The position numbers were made by a program, and so were the translations under genes. 64,000 bases of DNA, taken from Verrucomicrobiota bacterium (GTDB taxonomy: Bacteria; Verrucomicrobiota; Verrucomicrobiia; JABWAM01). Positions 35,233-43,540 of this stretch are shown here, piece by piece. The notes below the pieces were generated by a model that was not told the origin of the DNA, did not search any database, and was given only the letters and a program-made list of their open reading frames with translations. The stretch covers positions 45,965 to 109,964 of the forward strand of contig JAHFSY010000009.1 of assembly GCA_023269615.1 (NCBI GenBank), given 5' to 3'. The first letter of the stretch is position 1. Every line of letters starts with the position of its first letter.

Positions 35233-35928
35233 TCAGTCCTTCGGTCCCGCGTCATCCTTGTCCACCGTGCGTTTGCCGGTGAAGAATTGTTCGAGATCGC
35301 CGCCGATTCCGAGGAAGGTGTCCTCCACGTCCTGCGACATGGTTTTCTTCGCGACGCCCTCCAGCTTGTGCGTCTTGATTTTCAGGCCGATGATTTCCGT
35401 GACCCGCCCCGTGGTGGCGGAGACCCGGATGATGCCGAGGCTGCGGTTTTGCTCGTCGAACCATTCAAAGGTCCAGATGGGATTGGATTCGCCGGGGTGG
35501 GGTTTCTCCAGCAGGATGTTCATGGAAAAAAGCGGGATGTTGTTTTCCTTCGCGGCGCGTTCCATGAATTTGATGCATTTGTCCGAGTCGTACTTGAGAA
35601 GATCGCGCTCGATGACAAACTCCTCGTCACCGCCATCAAATGGGTTGCCGGGCTCGATGTTTTGGACCATCTCAGACCCGATCATATGGACGGCACGGAC
35701 TTTGAGAAAGAGTTTCGGATCATAAAAGCGGATCCACCAAAAAAGCGGCTTGAGCTTGGCGTACTTGCTCTCCATCTGGAGAAGCTGATGGCCGCTCTCC
35801 CCCAGCTGTTTCTGGGCGATCTCCAGCGTCTTGAAGGCTGTCAGATGTTTTTCGGATGATTTTTCAGCAGCATGCAGGCTTGCGAAGCTGAACGTCACCG
35901 CAAGGAGGGCGCAAAGGAATGATTTCAT
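35233..35928 (-). CDS. Secreted hypothetical protein
   Basis: 231 residues starting MKSFLCALLAVTFSFASLHAAEKS, a signal peptide cleaved after HAA. The mature protein is basic and mixed alpha/beta (LLWWIRFYDPKLF-type segment, GDEEFVIERDLLKYDSDKCIKFMERAAKENNIPLF, RSLGIIRVSATTGRVTEIIGLKI) and ends in a lysine/aspartate-rich tail. The segment RVSATTGRVTEI resembles PepSY-like hairpins but is not enough for a call. Function unknown. Confidence 0.7.
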   Translation of the reverse strand: MKSFLCALLAVTFSFASLHAAEKSSEKHLTAFKTLEIAQKQLGESGHQLLQMESKYAKLKPLFWWIRFYDPKLFLKVRAVHMIGSEMVQNIEPGNPFDGGDEEFVIERDLLKYDSDKCIKFMERAAKENNIPLFSMNILLEKPHPGESNPIWTFEWFDEQNRSLGIIRVSATTGRVTEIIGLKIKTHKLEGVAKKTMSQDVEDTFLGIGGDLEQFFTGKRTVDKDDAGPKD

Positions 35929-35980
35929 GCACAGGGAAGTAGCATGATTTGGTGACCACTGCAACCCGGCATTGGATCGA

Positions 35981-36036
35981 GTAGCCGCGTTCGCAAGAAC
36001 GCGGACCCTGCGGCCAAATTCTTGCGAATTCGGCTA
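35981..36036. repeat. 56-bp bipartite inverted repeat, copy 2
   Basis: Starts GTAGCCGCGTTCGC and ends TTGCGAATTCGGCTAC; the ~24-bp arms are imperfect inverted copies. Same length and layout as the copy inside the GspC-like gene. Confidence 0.85.
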
Positions 36037-36080
36037 CGTTGGCATTTTGACTCGCTCCGGGACATTGTGACCTGCAATGG

Positions 36081-37112
36081 ATGAAATACATGCTCGCTTC
36101 TCCGGAAAAACTTCGCCGCGACCTGCTGCAGGCCTTGGGCACAGCCTCCGCCCCACGGAAGCGTTTCCTGGTGGATCTCGATCGTTACCAGCTCGCCCGC
36201 AATCCCATCCTGCGACGGTGGCGGTCTTCCGGCGGACGCGCCCTTCCCATCATCGCATTCAGGGAGTCCGTGGTGAGCTGCCTTGCGCCACAACAAAGGA
36301 ACGCGTGGTTCGAATCCAGCGGCACCAGCGGCAACGTCGTGAGCCGTCACTACTTCCAGTCGCCCGACGTCTACCGCTCCAGCGTCGTTGCGGGCTGGAA
36401 ATGGCAGATGCAGGAACGCGGCATGAAGCTCCAGCCGTCAACCTTCGTGGGAATCATGCCGTCGTTCTGCGAGAACCCCCATTCCTCCCTCTCCTGCATG
36501 GTGGACGTTCTCATGAAGGAGTTCGGCAACGGCCACGGTTTCTGGGCGATGAAAAAAAATCGCTGGGATTGGAATGGTCTGCGATCGCGCATCCAACGTT
36601 CCATGAAACATCCGCTGGTTCTCTTCGGAACCGCGTTTGGATGGGTCCACTTTCTCGATTGGTGTGACGGGCGCAGGTTGCGCTTCCATCTACCGCCCGG
36701 TACGCTTGTGCTTGAAACCGGCGGATACAAGGGGCGAAGCCGCGAATTGAAACGGGACGAACTTCATCGCAGCCTGTCGTGTCTCCTCGGATTGAGGCGG
36801 CAACAAATCATCAGCGAGTATTCGATGTGCGAGCTGTCCTCGCAGGCGTACTCATTTCCAGGTCGCAAAGGGCGGACGATCTTCCGTTTCCCGCCATGGT
36901 GCCGTCATCACATTGCCGGGACGGGAACAGTCAGCGCTGCGAATGGCGGAACCGCTGGCGTGCTGGAAATTCACGATCCGGCCAACCTGGATTCCTGCGC
37001 ATGGATCCGCACCGGTGACATGGCGGTGGGGCGGGGGAATGGTTTTGAGCTGGCAGGACGCGTTCCGAGCGCGGGCCTGAAGGGGTGCTCGCTGGCATTT
37101 GAAGACAGTTGA
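36081..37112 (+). CDS. LuxE-like acyl-protein synthetase / adenylate-forming enzyme
   Basis: 343 residues resembling the LuxE and PaaK-like branch of adenylating enzymes. Visible motifs are FESSGTSGNVVSRHYF (phosphate-binding loop), LVLETGGYKGRSRELKRDEL, QIISEYSMCELSSQAY (adenylate-binding) and RTGDMAVGRGNGFELAGR near the C-terminus. It would activate a fatty or other carboxylic acid as an acyl-adenylate. No luciferase or reductase genes are nearby, so bioluminescence is not implied. It lies upstream of tatC on the same strand. Confidence 0.82.
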   Translation: MKYMLASPEKLRRDLLQALGTASAPRKRFLVDLDRYQLARNPILRRWRSSGGRALPIIAFRESVVSCLAPQQRNAWFESSGTSGNVVSRHYFQSPDVYRSSVVAGWKWQMQERGMKLQPSTFVGIMPSFCENPHSSLSCMVDVLMKEFGNGHGFWAMKKNRWDWNGLRSRIQRSMKHPLVLFGTAFGWVHFLDWCDGRRLRFHLPPGTLVLETGGYKGRSRELKRDELHRSLSCLLGLRRQQIISEYSMCELSSQAYSFPGRKGRTIFRFPPWCRHHIAGTGTVSAANGGTAGVLEIHDPANLDSCAWIRTGDMAVGRGNGFELAGRVPSAGLKGCSLAFEDS

Positions 37113-37162
37113 AAGTACGGGTCGGATGAAACAACATGGGCCTTGAATGATGGAAGACTGAC

Positions 37163-37966
37163 ATGGACAAAACACCTGAAGAACCTGGATCCGCGGAGCA
37201 TGGCCCCCTCAAGAGCTTTCTTGAGCACCTGGAGGATTTGCGCTGGGTGCTGGTGAAAATTCTCACCGTGGTATCCATCGCGTGGACGGCTTGTTTTTAT
37301 CTCGGGCCGCAGATCCTGCTTTTCCTCCAGCAGCCGCTCAAGTGGAGCGGCGTGAAGGACCCCTCCAAATTCCTGCGTGTGTTCAGCCCCGCCGAGGCAT
37401 TTTCAATCTCATTCCAGCTTGCACTCTACGCCGGGCTCATCATCTCGGCCCCGCTCGTGATTTATTTCATCGCGAGTTTCGTCCTGCCGGCGCTGACCAA
37501 GCGGGAAAAACGCTACATCGCCCCCGCGTTCTGGCTGGGCTCCATCTTTTTTCTCGCAGGCGTTTTCTTCTGCTACTTTCTAGTCCTGCCCCCCGCGCTG
37601 CGGGTTTCCATTCAATTTGCCAACTGGCTTCACATTGACGTGGAATTCTGGACCGTGGACAGCTACGTCAGTTTCGTCACCAAATTCATGCTCGGAATGG
37701 GGATTGCCGCGGAGCTGCCGTTGGTGATCCTCGCCCTCGTGACCTTTGGAATCCTGGACTATGCCAAGCTGAGCAAGGTGCGGCGTCACGTGATCGTGCT
37801 GAATTTCATCCTGGGCGCGGTGCTTACCACGCCCGAGCCTCTCACCATGTTCCTCATGGCCATCCCGCTCACGATCATGTACGAGGCCTGCATCTGGATC
37901 GCGTGGTTCATCGAACGCAGGCGAAAGAGGGAACAGGGGACAGGGGATGGGGGACAGCAAGCGTGA
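37163..37966 (+). CDS. tatC: Sec-independent protein translocase TatC
   Basis: 267 residues with six TM helices. Conserved signal-peptide-binding N-terminus SFLEHLEDLRWVLVKI, the first periplasmic loop with FSPAEAFSISFQLALYAGLIISAPLVIYFI, FFLAGVFFCYFLVLPPALR and LPLVILALVTFGILDYAKLSKVRRHVIVL. It is the receptor of the twin-arginine pathway. TatA/TatB are not in the window. The C-terminal GTGDGGQQA extension is hydrophilic and short. Confidence 0.95.
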   Translation: MDKTPEEPGSAEHGPLKSFLEHLEDLRWVLVKILTVVSIAWTACFYLGPQILLFLQQPLKWSGVKDPSKFLRVFSPAEAFSISFQLALYAGLIISAPLVIYFIASFVLPALTKREKRYIAPAFWLGSIFFLAGVFFCYFLVLPPALRVSIQFANWLHIDVEFWTVDSYVSFVTKFMLGMGIAAELPLVILALVTFGILDYAKLSKVRRHVIVLNFILGAVLTTPEPLTMFLMAIPLTIMYEACIWIAWFIERRRKREQGTGDGGQQA

Positions 37967-37978
37967 AGTTTTTCCTTA

Positions 37979-38665
37979 TCATGCCTTGATGAACCGGGGA
38001 TCGCGTCCCTCGGTGTGCTGCGGCTGGGCGATGTCGGGATTCATCCATTCGATGAGCGCGGCGTACCCCATGCTTTCCGGGTCATCATCGAGATAGCCCG
38101 AGACCACCCCAAAGACGTGAAAGCCTTCATGCAGCTGGAAACTGAGCGTCGGGTCGTGAAGGCGGCCATTCACCACCTCGAGCACGTAATCATGGGGCGA
38201 CAATTCCGTTGCATGACGCCCGTATCCACGCAGCCGTGAACCGCCCCGGATCCGAAGCAATCCGAGCCGCCTGACCAGGTTGCGGCGATGCTCGTACAGG
38301 TGGGATCCGACATGATGGTGCTGCACATCGGGGTCAACCATGATCTCGGCGGCATACATCGTGCGCCCATGCTGCGGGTTGTGGTTGGTGAACATTCCGT
38401 TGTCAGTGAACTTGCGCCAGCTCGCGTGCAGGTCGTAGTCGTGCCAGTGGATGATCAGGGCGGCGTCCATGCCCACCACGGCGCCCCGCGTGGTTTCAAC
38501 CGCCACGAATTGTCCCTCGGGAAAAACATGGAGATGTGAATCCAGTTCGCGCTCCGACCATGGGGGAGTCTTGGGATAAACGCGGCGGCAGATGTCCGCG
38601 ATGTACGGAAAATCCCCGCGTTGCGTGTTGCGCACAACAATGGTTGATGGCGTTTCCGGGTCCAT
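37979..38665 (-). CDS. GNAT-family N-acetyltransferase
   Basis: 228 residues from ATG 38665 (MDPETPSTIVVRNTQRGDFPYI). GNAT elements: the N-terminal strand-helix, GQFVAVETTRGAVVGMDAAL, AAEIMVDPDVQHHHVGSHLYEHRRNLVRRLGLLRI, where VGSHLY stands for the acetyl-CoA pyrophosphate loop, and LSFQLHEGFHVFGVVSGYLDDDPES. Related proteins are often fused to carbon-nitrogen hydrolases, but here it is single. Acceptor unknown. Confidence 0.85.
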   Translation of the reverse strand: MDPETPSTIVVRNTQRGDFPYIADICRRVYPKTPPWSERELDSHLHVFPEGQFVAVETTRGAVVGMDAALIIHWHDYDLHASWRKFTDNGMFTNHNPQHGRTMYAAEIMVDPDVQHHHVGSHLYEHRRNLVRRLGLLRIRGGSRLRGYGRHATELSPHDYVLEVVNGRLHDPTLSFQLHEGFHVFGVVSGYLDDDPESMGYAALIEWMNPDIAQPQHTEGRDPRFIKA

Positions 38666-38677
38666 GCCCAAGGCTGG

Positions 38678-41600
38678 TTACAGTCCCAACGGCTTCAAGC
38701 GCTCTTTCGACTTGGCAGCCCAGGGCGTCTCCGGGAACTCCTTGATGCAACGCTTGTAGAAATCAATCGCCATGGTCTTGTCGTAGAATGTCGCCGGTTT
38801 GTGGGTCTTCGGATCGGCTGGATCCTTGGGCACATTTCCCTTCTCACAAATGGTCGCAGCCATGTACAGGCATTCCGAGGCGTACTTGGGATATGCATTG
38901 TATCCGGTGCCCACCCGGAGGAACCATCCCAGGGCCTCGTTCAAGTTTGTCTCCTGGTTCACGGCCGAGGCCCCGGCCTTGCCGTGACAGGCGTAACCAA
39001 GCCGCGTCCAGATTTGAACTTTCGTCTCCATGTCGACTGTCTTGGGCACCAGCACCTTGTAAAATTTGATGGCCTCGTCAAATTTCTGCTGCTTCTCCAT
39101 GATCCAGCACAGATAAAAATCCGCCAGCGGCCCGGCCCTCTTGTGCCACGGATACTTGTCGTGGATCTCCTGGAAATATCCGCCTGCTTTCGCGATGTCG
39201 CCTTTCTGGAAATAAGTGGTCCCCAAGCCCAGGTCGGCCTCCGCGACACCGGAATCATCGCCGCCCGACTGCCGCTCGCCCAGCTGCTTCTCGAACACTT
39301 CGATCGCCTTGTCAAATTTTCCACTGTCAATCAATGCGTTGCCATACTGCCGGTACCCATCGTTGGGCAGCGAGACTCCGCCGGCTTTGGCCTTCTCGTA
39401 AACCCTGTCGAGCGTCTCGAGCGACTTTTCCTTCTCGCCCATTTGTCCCTGCAACGCGCCCAGCGTGAATCCCACCTTGATGGCCAGGGAGGTGTCGCCC
39501 GCCGGCGCCGCATTCGCCAGGCCATCGAAATACGCCTGCGCCTCCTCCTGCTTTGCGAACTTCGCCATGATGCGCGTCTGCCAGATCTGGCTCATTTCCG
39601 AAAGCGCCTTGTCCACCACCGCATTTTTCGGGAAACGCTTCAAAACCTGCTCATGGCTCTCGATGGCCTTGTTTGCAAGATCCTTCCAGATCACCTGTTT
39701 TTCAGGTGAAAGCTTGTCCGCCTTCTGGGCCATCTTCGTCGCAGCCTCGAAAAGCATGCTGCCAATCGCCACAAACGCCTCGGCCGAGCTGTCGTCACCA
39801 GGGAATTTCTCAATCAGCTCGCGATACGCCTTCTCGGCCTCATCCAGCTTGCCCTGCGCCTTCAAAATCTCAGCCTGGTAAAGATACGCCGTGGGCACCA
39901 GCGGATGAGTCGGAAAGAGATCGATGAACCTGCGAAACGCGGGCGCTGCCTCGCCATGGTGCTTCGGCCCGAGCGAGAGCAGGTTCAACGCAATGCCATA
40001 CTGCGCGTAGGGCGCCACTTTTTCATTGGGGAAATCCTTGACGACCTGCTCGTACACCTTGTCTGCGCCTGGAATGTCCCGCTTGGCTTCCAGCGCCTTG
40101 GCCTTTTGATAGAGAACGTTGGGGATTTGCTTGCTCGTCTTGTATTTCGCCGCAAACGCGTCGAGCGCTTTGAGGGTGTCATCATACTTCTTCAGCTCGA
40201 AGAGGCACATGATGACGAGATACTCCGCGCTTTCCACGTTATCGCCCTGCTTGGTTTTTTCCAGGTACTCCTTGAACTCAGGAATCGCCTTTTCGTAATC
40301 CTTCTTCCCGTAGCTGGAATACGCCTTGCTGAACAGCGCCGCGGTCATCTTGTCGCTGGTCGGAAAGGTCTTTGTAAATTTGGCCGTCCATTGCTCTCCC
40401 AGCTGCGCATCCCCGCTCGCCGTGGCCGCGCCCATGGCCATGTAAAAGCCATCTTCCAGGAACTGGCTCTTGGGATCCGGATTCAAGGCCTCGAGTTTTT
40501 CCACCCACTGGATGCAGTCCAGATACTTGTTCTTGCGATAAAGAAGCTCGGCGATCCCGAAGATCTGGTCTTCGCACATCTTGTCTTTGGGATAGGTTTT
40601 TGCGAAATCCTCGTATTCCTTGATCGTCTTTTCGACATCCTGTTTTGCGAGGAACGACTTGACGATGATGTAGGCGGCGCGCTTTTTCTGGTCGGGATCG
40701 TAATGCGACATGAAGTGGCGGTTCAGCAGGACGACCTCGTCGTATTTTTTCTGCTCGTAAAAACACCGGGCAATCAGCTGCTGGGCGCTGAGGAAAAGGT
40801 TCGGGCCTTCCTGGATGGACTTCAAGCGACCCTCGGCCTTCTCCTTCTGGCGCTTGTACTCGATCTGGCGCGTCTTGTCCCCCGTCTTCACGGCCTGCAT
40901 GTAGGCCTTGCGAAATTGTTCGACGGCATCAGCCTGGACGTCCGACATCAGCTGCTTTGTCTTCACCTCCCTCAGGTACGACATGCCCTCCGGAAACGCC
41001 TCGGCATTGGCCAGCGCCTCGCCTGCGGAAAACGACGCCTCGTTGGCCAGCACCGGATCCTGCCTGCTCTCCTTCAGGATATCAAAATTCTTCCGGGCCT
41101 CAGCCACGGCTTTCCTGGCGTTGACCTCGTCCTTCGCCACGCGATATTTTCTGGCCTTGGCCGCGTACACCCGCCCCAGCAGGTAGATGGCGTCATCCTT
41201 GAGCGTGGATTGCTGCCCCACCGCAAAAAACTCCTCGAGCGTCTTCTGCGCCTCATCCAGCTTGCCGAGCTGCAACAGGCATGACGCCTTCCCGTAGAGC
41301 GCATCCGGCCTGCTCTTGCTCTCCTTGTAGGTGCCCAAATAATCGTCGAACGCCTTGGTAGCCTCCTCCAACAGTTTGTCGCGCTCCTCATCTTTCACCG
41401 TGCCCGCCTTGGCAGCCAGCGTGTTGGCAATCAACATCGCGCATTGTTCCTTGAGCTCGGCATCAACCAGGTTCTTCTCCTTGGCGAGGTTCCGGAACAT
41501 TTCGATCGCCTTGTCGTACTTGCCGACCATGTAGTACGCATACCCCAGGTTGTATTTCGCTGCCGAGATGCTCTCGTAGGTCTTGTACTTTTCGATCAGC

Positions 41601-41767
41601 TCCTCGTACTTTGCAATGGCGCCCGTCGTGTTCCCTTCCGTCAACATCTGCTCTGCGTCCGCCGCCACCCCGTCTGCCGGCGTCGGCGCCGAAGATACCG
41701 CGTAGGCCTGAACGCCCCACGAGAGGATCACGACCATCATCACGCGGAGGCGCTGTCGCATATTCAT
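38678..41767 (-). CDS. Large secreted TPR-repeat protein
   Basis: 1029 residues, start ATG 41767 giving a signal peptide (MRQRLRVMMVVILSWGVQAYAVSS). The mature protein is almost entirely TPR-like helix pairs, for example ISAAKYNLGYAYYMVGKYDKAIEMFRNLAKEK, LEEATKAFDDYLGTYKESKSRPDALYGKASCLLQLGKLDEAQK and GQMGEKEKSLETLDRVYEKA. The tight KxxxAxxxYxxL spacing resembles periplasmic BamD/YbgF-type repeats. It probably scaffolds an envelope complex. No catalytic domain is visible. The longer frame upstream of 41767 lacks a signal. Confidence 0.9.
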   Translation of the reverse strand: MNMRQRLRVMMVVILSWGVQAYAVSSAPTPADGVAADAEQMLTEGNTTGAIAKYEELIEKYKTYESISAAKYNLGYAYYMVGKYDKAIEMFRNLAKEKNLVDAELKEQCAMLIANTLAAKAGTVKDEERDKLLEEATKAFDDYLGTYKESKSRPDALYGKASCLLQLGKLDEAQKTLEEFFAVGQQSTLKDDAIYLLGRVYAAKARKYRVAKDEVNARKAVAEARKNFDILKESRQDPVLANEASFSAGEALANAEAFPEGMSYLREVKTKQLMSDVQADAVEQFRKAYMQAVKTGDKTRQIEYKRQKEKAEGRLKSIQEGPNLFLSAQQLIARCFYEQKKYDEVVLLNRHFMSHYDPDQKKRAAYIIVKSFLAKQDVEKTIKEYEDFAKTYPKDKMCEDQIFGIAELLYRKNKYLDCIQWVEKLEALNPDPKSQFLEDGFYMAMGAATASGDAQLGEQWTAKFTKTFPTSDKMTAALFSKAYSSYGKKDYEKAIPEFKEYLEKTKQGDNVESAEYLVIMCLFELKKYDDTLKALDAFAAKYKTSKQIPNVLYQKAKALEAKRDIPGADKVYEQVVKDFPNEKVAPYAQYGIALNLLSLGPKHHGEAAPAFRRFIDLFPTHPLVPTAYLYQAEILKAQGKLDEAEKAYRELIEKFPGDDSSAEAFVAIGSMLFEAATKMAQKADKLSPEKQVIWKDLANKAIESHEQVLKRFPKNAVVDKALSEMSQIWQTRIMAKFAKQEEAQAYFDGLANAAPAGDTSLAIKVGFTLGALQGQMGEKEKSLETLDRVYEKAKAGGVSLPNDGYRQYGNALIDSGKFDKAIEVFEKQLGERQSGGDDSGVAEADLGLGTTYFQKGDIAKAGGYFQEIHDKYPWHKRAGPLADFYLCWIMEKQQKFDEAIKFYKVLVPKTVDMETKVQIWTRLGYACHGKAGASAVNQETNLNEALGWFLRVGTGYNAYPKYASECLYMAATICEKGNVPKDPADPKTHKPATFYDKTMAIDFYKRCIKEFPETPWAAKSKERLKPLGL

Positions 41768-41852
41768 AAGCTGTTCGTAACAAAAACGATAATGAGGTGC
41801 AAGCATCCGTCTTCGGTCTCCGTCAATATAGCCGAAATCGGGGAATTTGCGG

Positions 41853-42845
41853 TTATTCATTTTCCACCTTCGCCGGCCGATTCGGGTCGTAAAACGAATA
41901 GGCGGGAAATCTCCCGGCTTCCGCCGTGGGACGCGTCTTCCACCGCTTGTACATCCACATCCAGTATTCCGGTCGACGACGAATCACCTCCTCGCAATGC
42001 GCCAGCCACCGGCGGGTGACGGCGTTCATCTCCGCTTCCTCCGGCGCCGCGGGATCACACGTGATCTCCGGTCCGATCTCGATCCGATACCGCCCATCCT
42101 CCTGCGGATAGGACACTGAGCAGACAATCGGCGACCCTGCGCGCAACGCGAGCAACCCCACGATCTGCGTCGTCATCGCCGGCAGCCCGAAAAAATCGAA
42201 AAATGCCCCTCCTTCCTCCACCGACGAATTCAGATCCACCATCAGCCCGATGATCTCCCCGCGTTTCAGCGATTTGTAGAGATGCCGCGCCGCATGGCGT
42301 CGGTGCAGCAGCCGATGTCCCGCCTGGACGCGGTTCGCATGGAAGAGGGCCTCCACCCGCGGGTTCTTGATGGGCTGCGCCACCACCGTGGAAGGGAATC
42401 CCGCCATGGCCCACGCCAGGCTCAGCCACTCCCAGTTGCCGTAGTGAAACGTCAGCGCAATCAGGCCGCGCTTCCGCGAGGTCAATTCCTTCAACAGTTC
42501 CAGCGAACCCGGCGCAAATTCAAAACGATGCTCCAGCCCTTCCGCTGCCAGGCGTCCCGCCGCAAAGGTCTCCATTGCTGTGCGCCCGAATGACTGGAAT
42601 GATCGGCGCGCAATCCGGCGCAGCTCCTCGTCGGTGCATTCATTCCCAAGCGCCATTTCCAGGTTGGCCAGGGCCACCTTGCGCTCGCGTGACGCGAATG
42701 CATGCGCGCACCACCCGGCGGCGCGCCCCATGAAAACCAGCCACGAATAGGGAAGACGCGGACAAACCCAAAATGCCGCGCGACACAACGCCCCTTCGAA
42801 CACCTGGCGGACATTCCTCCAGAAAGGAAGACGTTCCTGCGCCAT
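41853..42845 (-). CDS. LpxL/HtrB-family lysophospholipid acyltransferase
   Basis: 330 residues; ATG 42845 overlaps the upstream stop (ATGA). The acyltransferase motif H-x4-E is present as LTFHYGNWEWLSLAWAMAG, with NPRVEALFHANR, GEIIGLMVDLNSS (GxxV/I-D-like) and PEYWMWMYKRWKTRP near the C-terminus, as in lipid A late acyltransferases. An N-terminal hydrophobic segment anchors it to the inner membrane. It implies a lipid A-type outer membrane. The N-terminus is preceded by a small membrane protein gene. Confidence 0.92.
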   Translation of the reverse strand: MAQERLPFWRNVRQVFEGALCRAAFWVCPRLPYSWLVFMGRAAGWCAHAFASRERKVALANLEMALGNECTDEELRRIARRSFQSFGRTAMETFAAGRLAAEGLEHRFEFAPGSLELLKELTSRKRGLIALTFHYGNWEWLSLAWAMAGFPSTVVAQPIKNPRVEALFHANRVQAGHRLLHRRHAARHLYKSLKRGEIIGLMVDLNSSVEEGGAFFDFFGLPAMTTQIVGLLALRAGSPIVCSVSYPQEDGRYRIEIGPEITCDPAAPEEAEMNAVTRRWLAHCEEVIRRRPEYWMWMYKRWKTRPTAEAGRFPAYSFYDPNRPAKVENE

Positions 42846-43180
42846 CAATGCGGCTGGGGCGCGGGGGCCGCTCCTGAATCATCACGCTTGACGGTGGCCA
42901 TCACGCCATCCTCATCGGCCGCCGGAAGTGAGTCCATGTCCACCGCCTCCGCAGTCACCGCGGCGGGCTTGGCGTCGGTTGAGAGGGGGGCGGGCTGTTG
43001 CACCGCCACATCCGTTTTCTTCGCCGATTTGGCGGTGTGCGGGTGGGCCGAGGCCACCGTGGAAGCGGAGGGCTGCGCCTTCTTGGCCATGATGTCATCA
43101 ATCAAAAAGAAAACCGTCACGAATGCGCCCAGGAGGACGCCCATAAAAAGACCCGTGCCGAATAGAAACCAGGATTTCAT
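42845..43180 (-). CDS. Small single-span membrane protein
   Basis: 111 residues. One TM helix at the N-terminus (WFLFGTGLFMGVLLGAFVTVFFLIDDI) followed by an alanine/proline-rich, probably disordered periplasmic tail. Its stop overlaps the start of the LpxL-like gene, suggesting a coupled two-gene unit. No homology recognised. Confidence 0.7.
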   Translation of the reverse strand: MKSWFLFGTGLFMGVLLGAFVTVFFLIDDIMAKKAQPSASTVASAHPHTAKSAKKTDVAVQQPAPLSTDAKPAAVTAEAVDMDSLPAADEDGVMATVKRDDSGAAPAPQPH

Positions 43181-43255
43181 ATGCCTTTATCAACGTAAGC
43201 CAGCTTGGCAAATTGTCGAGCAATCATTTTGCCTTGCGCGTTTGTCTTCGGACTG

Positions 43256-43367
43256 TGTAGGAGCCGCTGTCAGCGGCGACCGGGCCTTCGCCACGCCGAA
43301 GTGGCTACGGCCACGCAGGCGGGCGAGGTGGCATGTGCGGAAATCGCCGCTGACAGCGGCTCCTACA
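43256..43367. repeat. Palindromic repeat with 27-bp arms (family 3), copy 1
   Basis: TGTAGGAGCCGCTGTCAGCG opens the left arm and its near-perfect reverse complement CGCTGACAGCGGCTCCTACA closes the right arm; GGGCCTTCGCCACGC lies between. The left half recurs at 46444-46484. It fills most of the gap between the small membrane protein gene and tRNA-Lys. Confidence 0.85.
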
Positions 43368-43445
43368 TTTCGAAAACACATCCAGGCACGAACTTTCGGG
43401 ATTGCCGAAACGCAAATGTCCGTTAAAGTGGCTGTTTCTCCCCGT

Positions 43446-43521
43446 GGGTTGGTAGCTCAGCTGGTAGAGCAGTGCCCTTTTAAGGCATTGGTCCTGGGTT
43501 CGAGTCCCAGCCAACCCACCA
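43446..43521 (+). tRNA. tRNA-Lys (anticodon TTT)
   Basis: 76 nt including an encoded CCA. Acceptor GGGTTGG pairs with CCAACCC, D stem GCTC/GAGC, anticodon stem GTGCC/GGCAT with loop CTTTTAA (anticodon TTT at 43479-43481), T stem CTGGG/CCCAG around TTCGAGT. All stems pair. It precedes the zinc-ribbon SDR gene by 19 bp. Confidence 0.97.
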
Positions 43522-43540
43522 TTTTTCTCAAAGCAACGCC

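Noticed and set aside
36081..37112. Bioluminescence locus from the LuxE-like protein
   Set aside because: No luxA/B/C/D genes nearby; the LuxE-like domain occurs in many unrelated pathways.
39905..41284. 459-codon plus-strand frame over the large TPR protein
   Set aside because: Antisense shadow of a strongly supported TPR gene; no domain.
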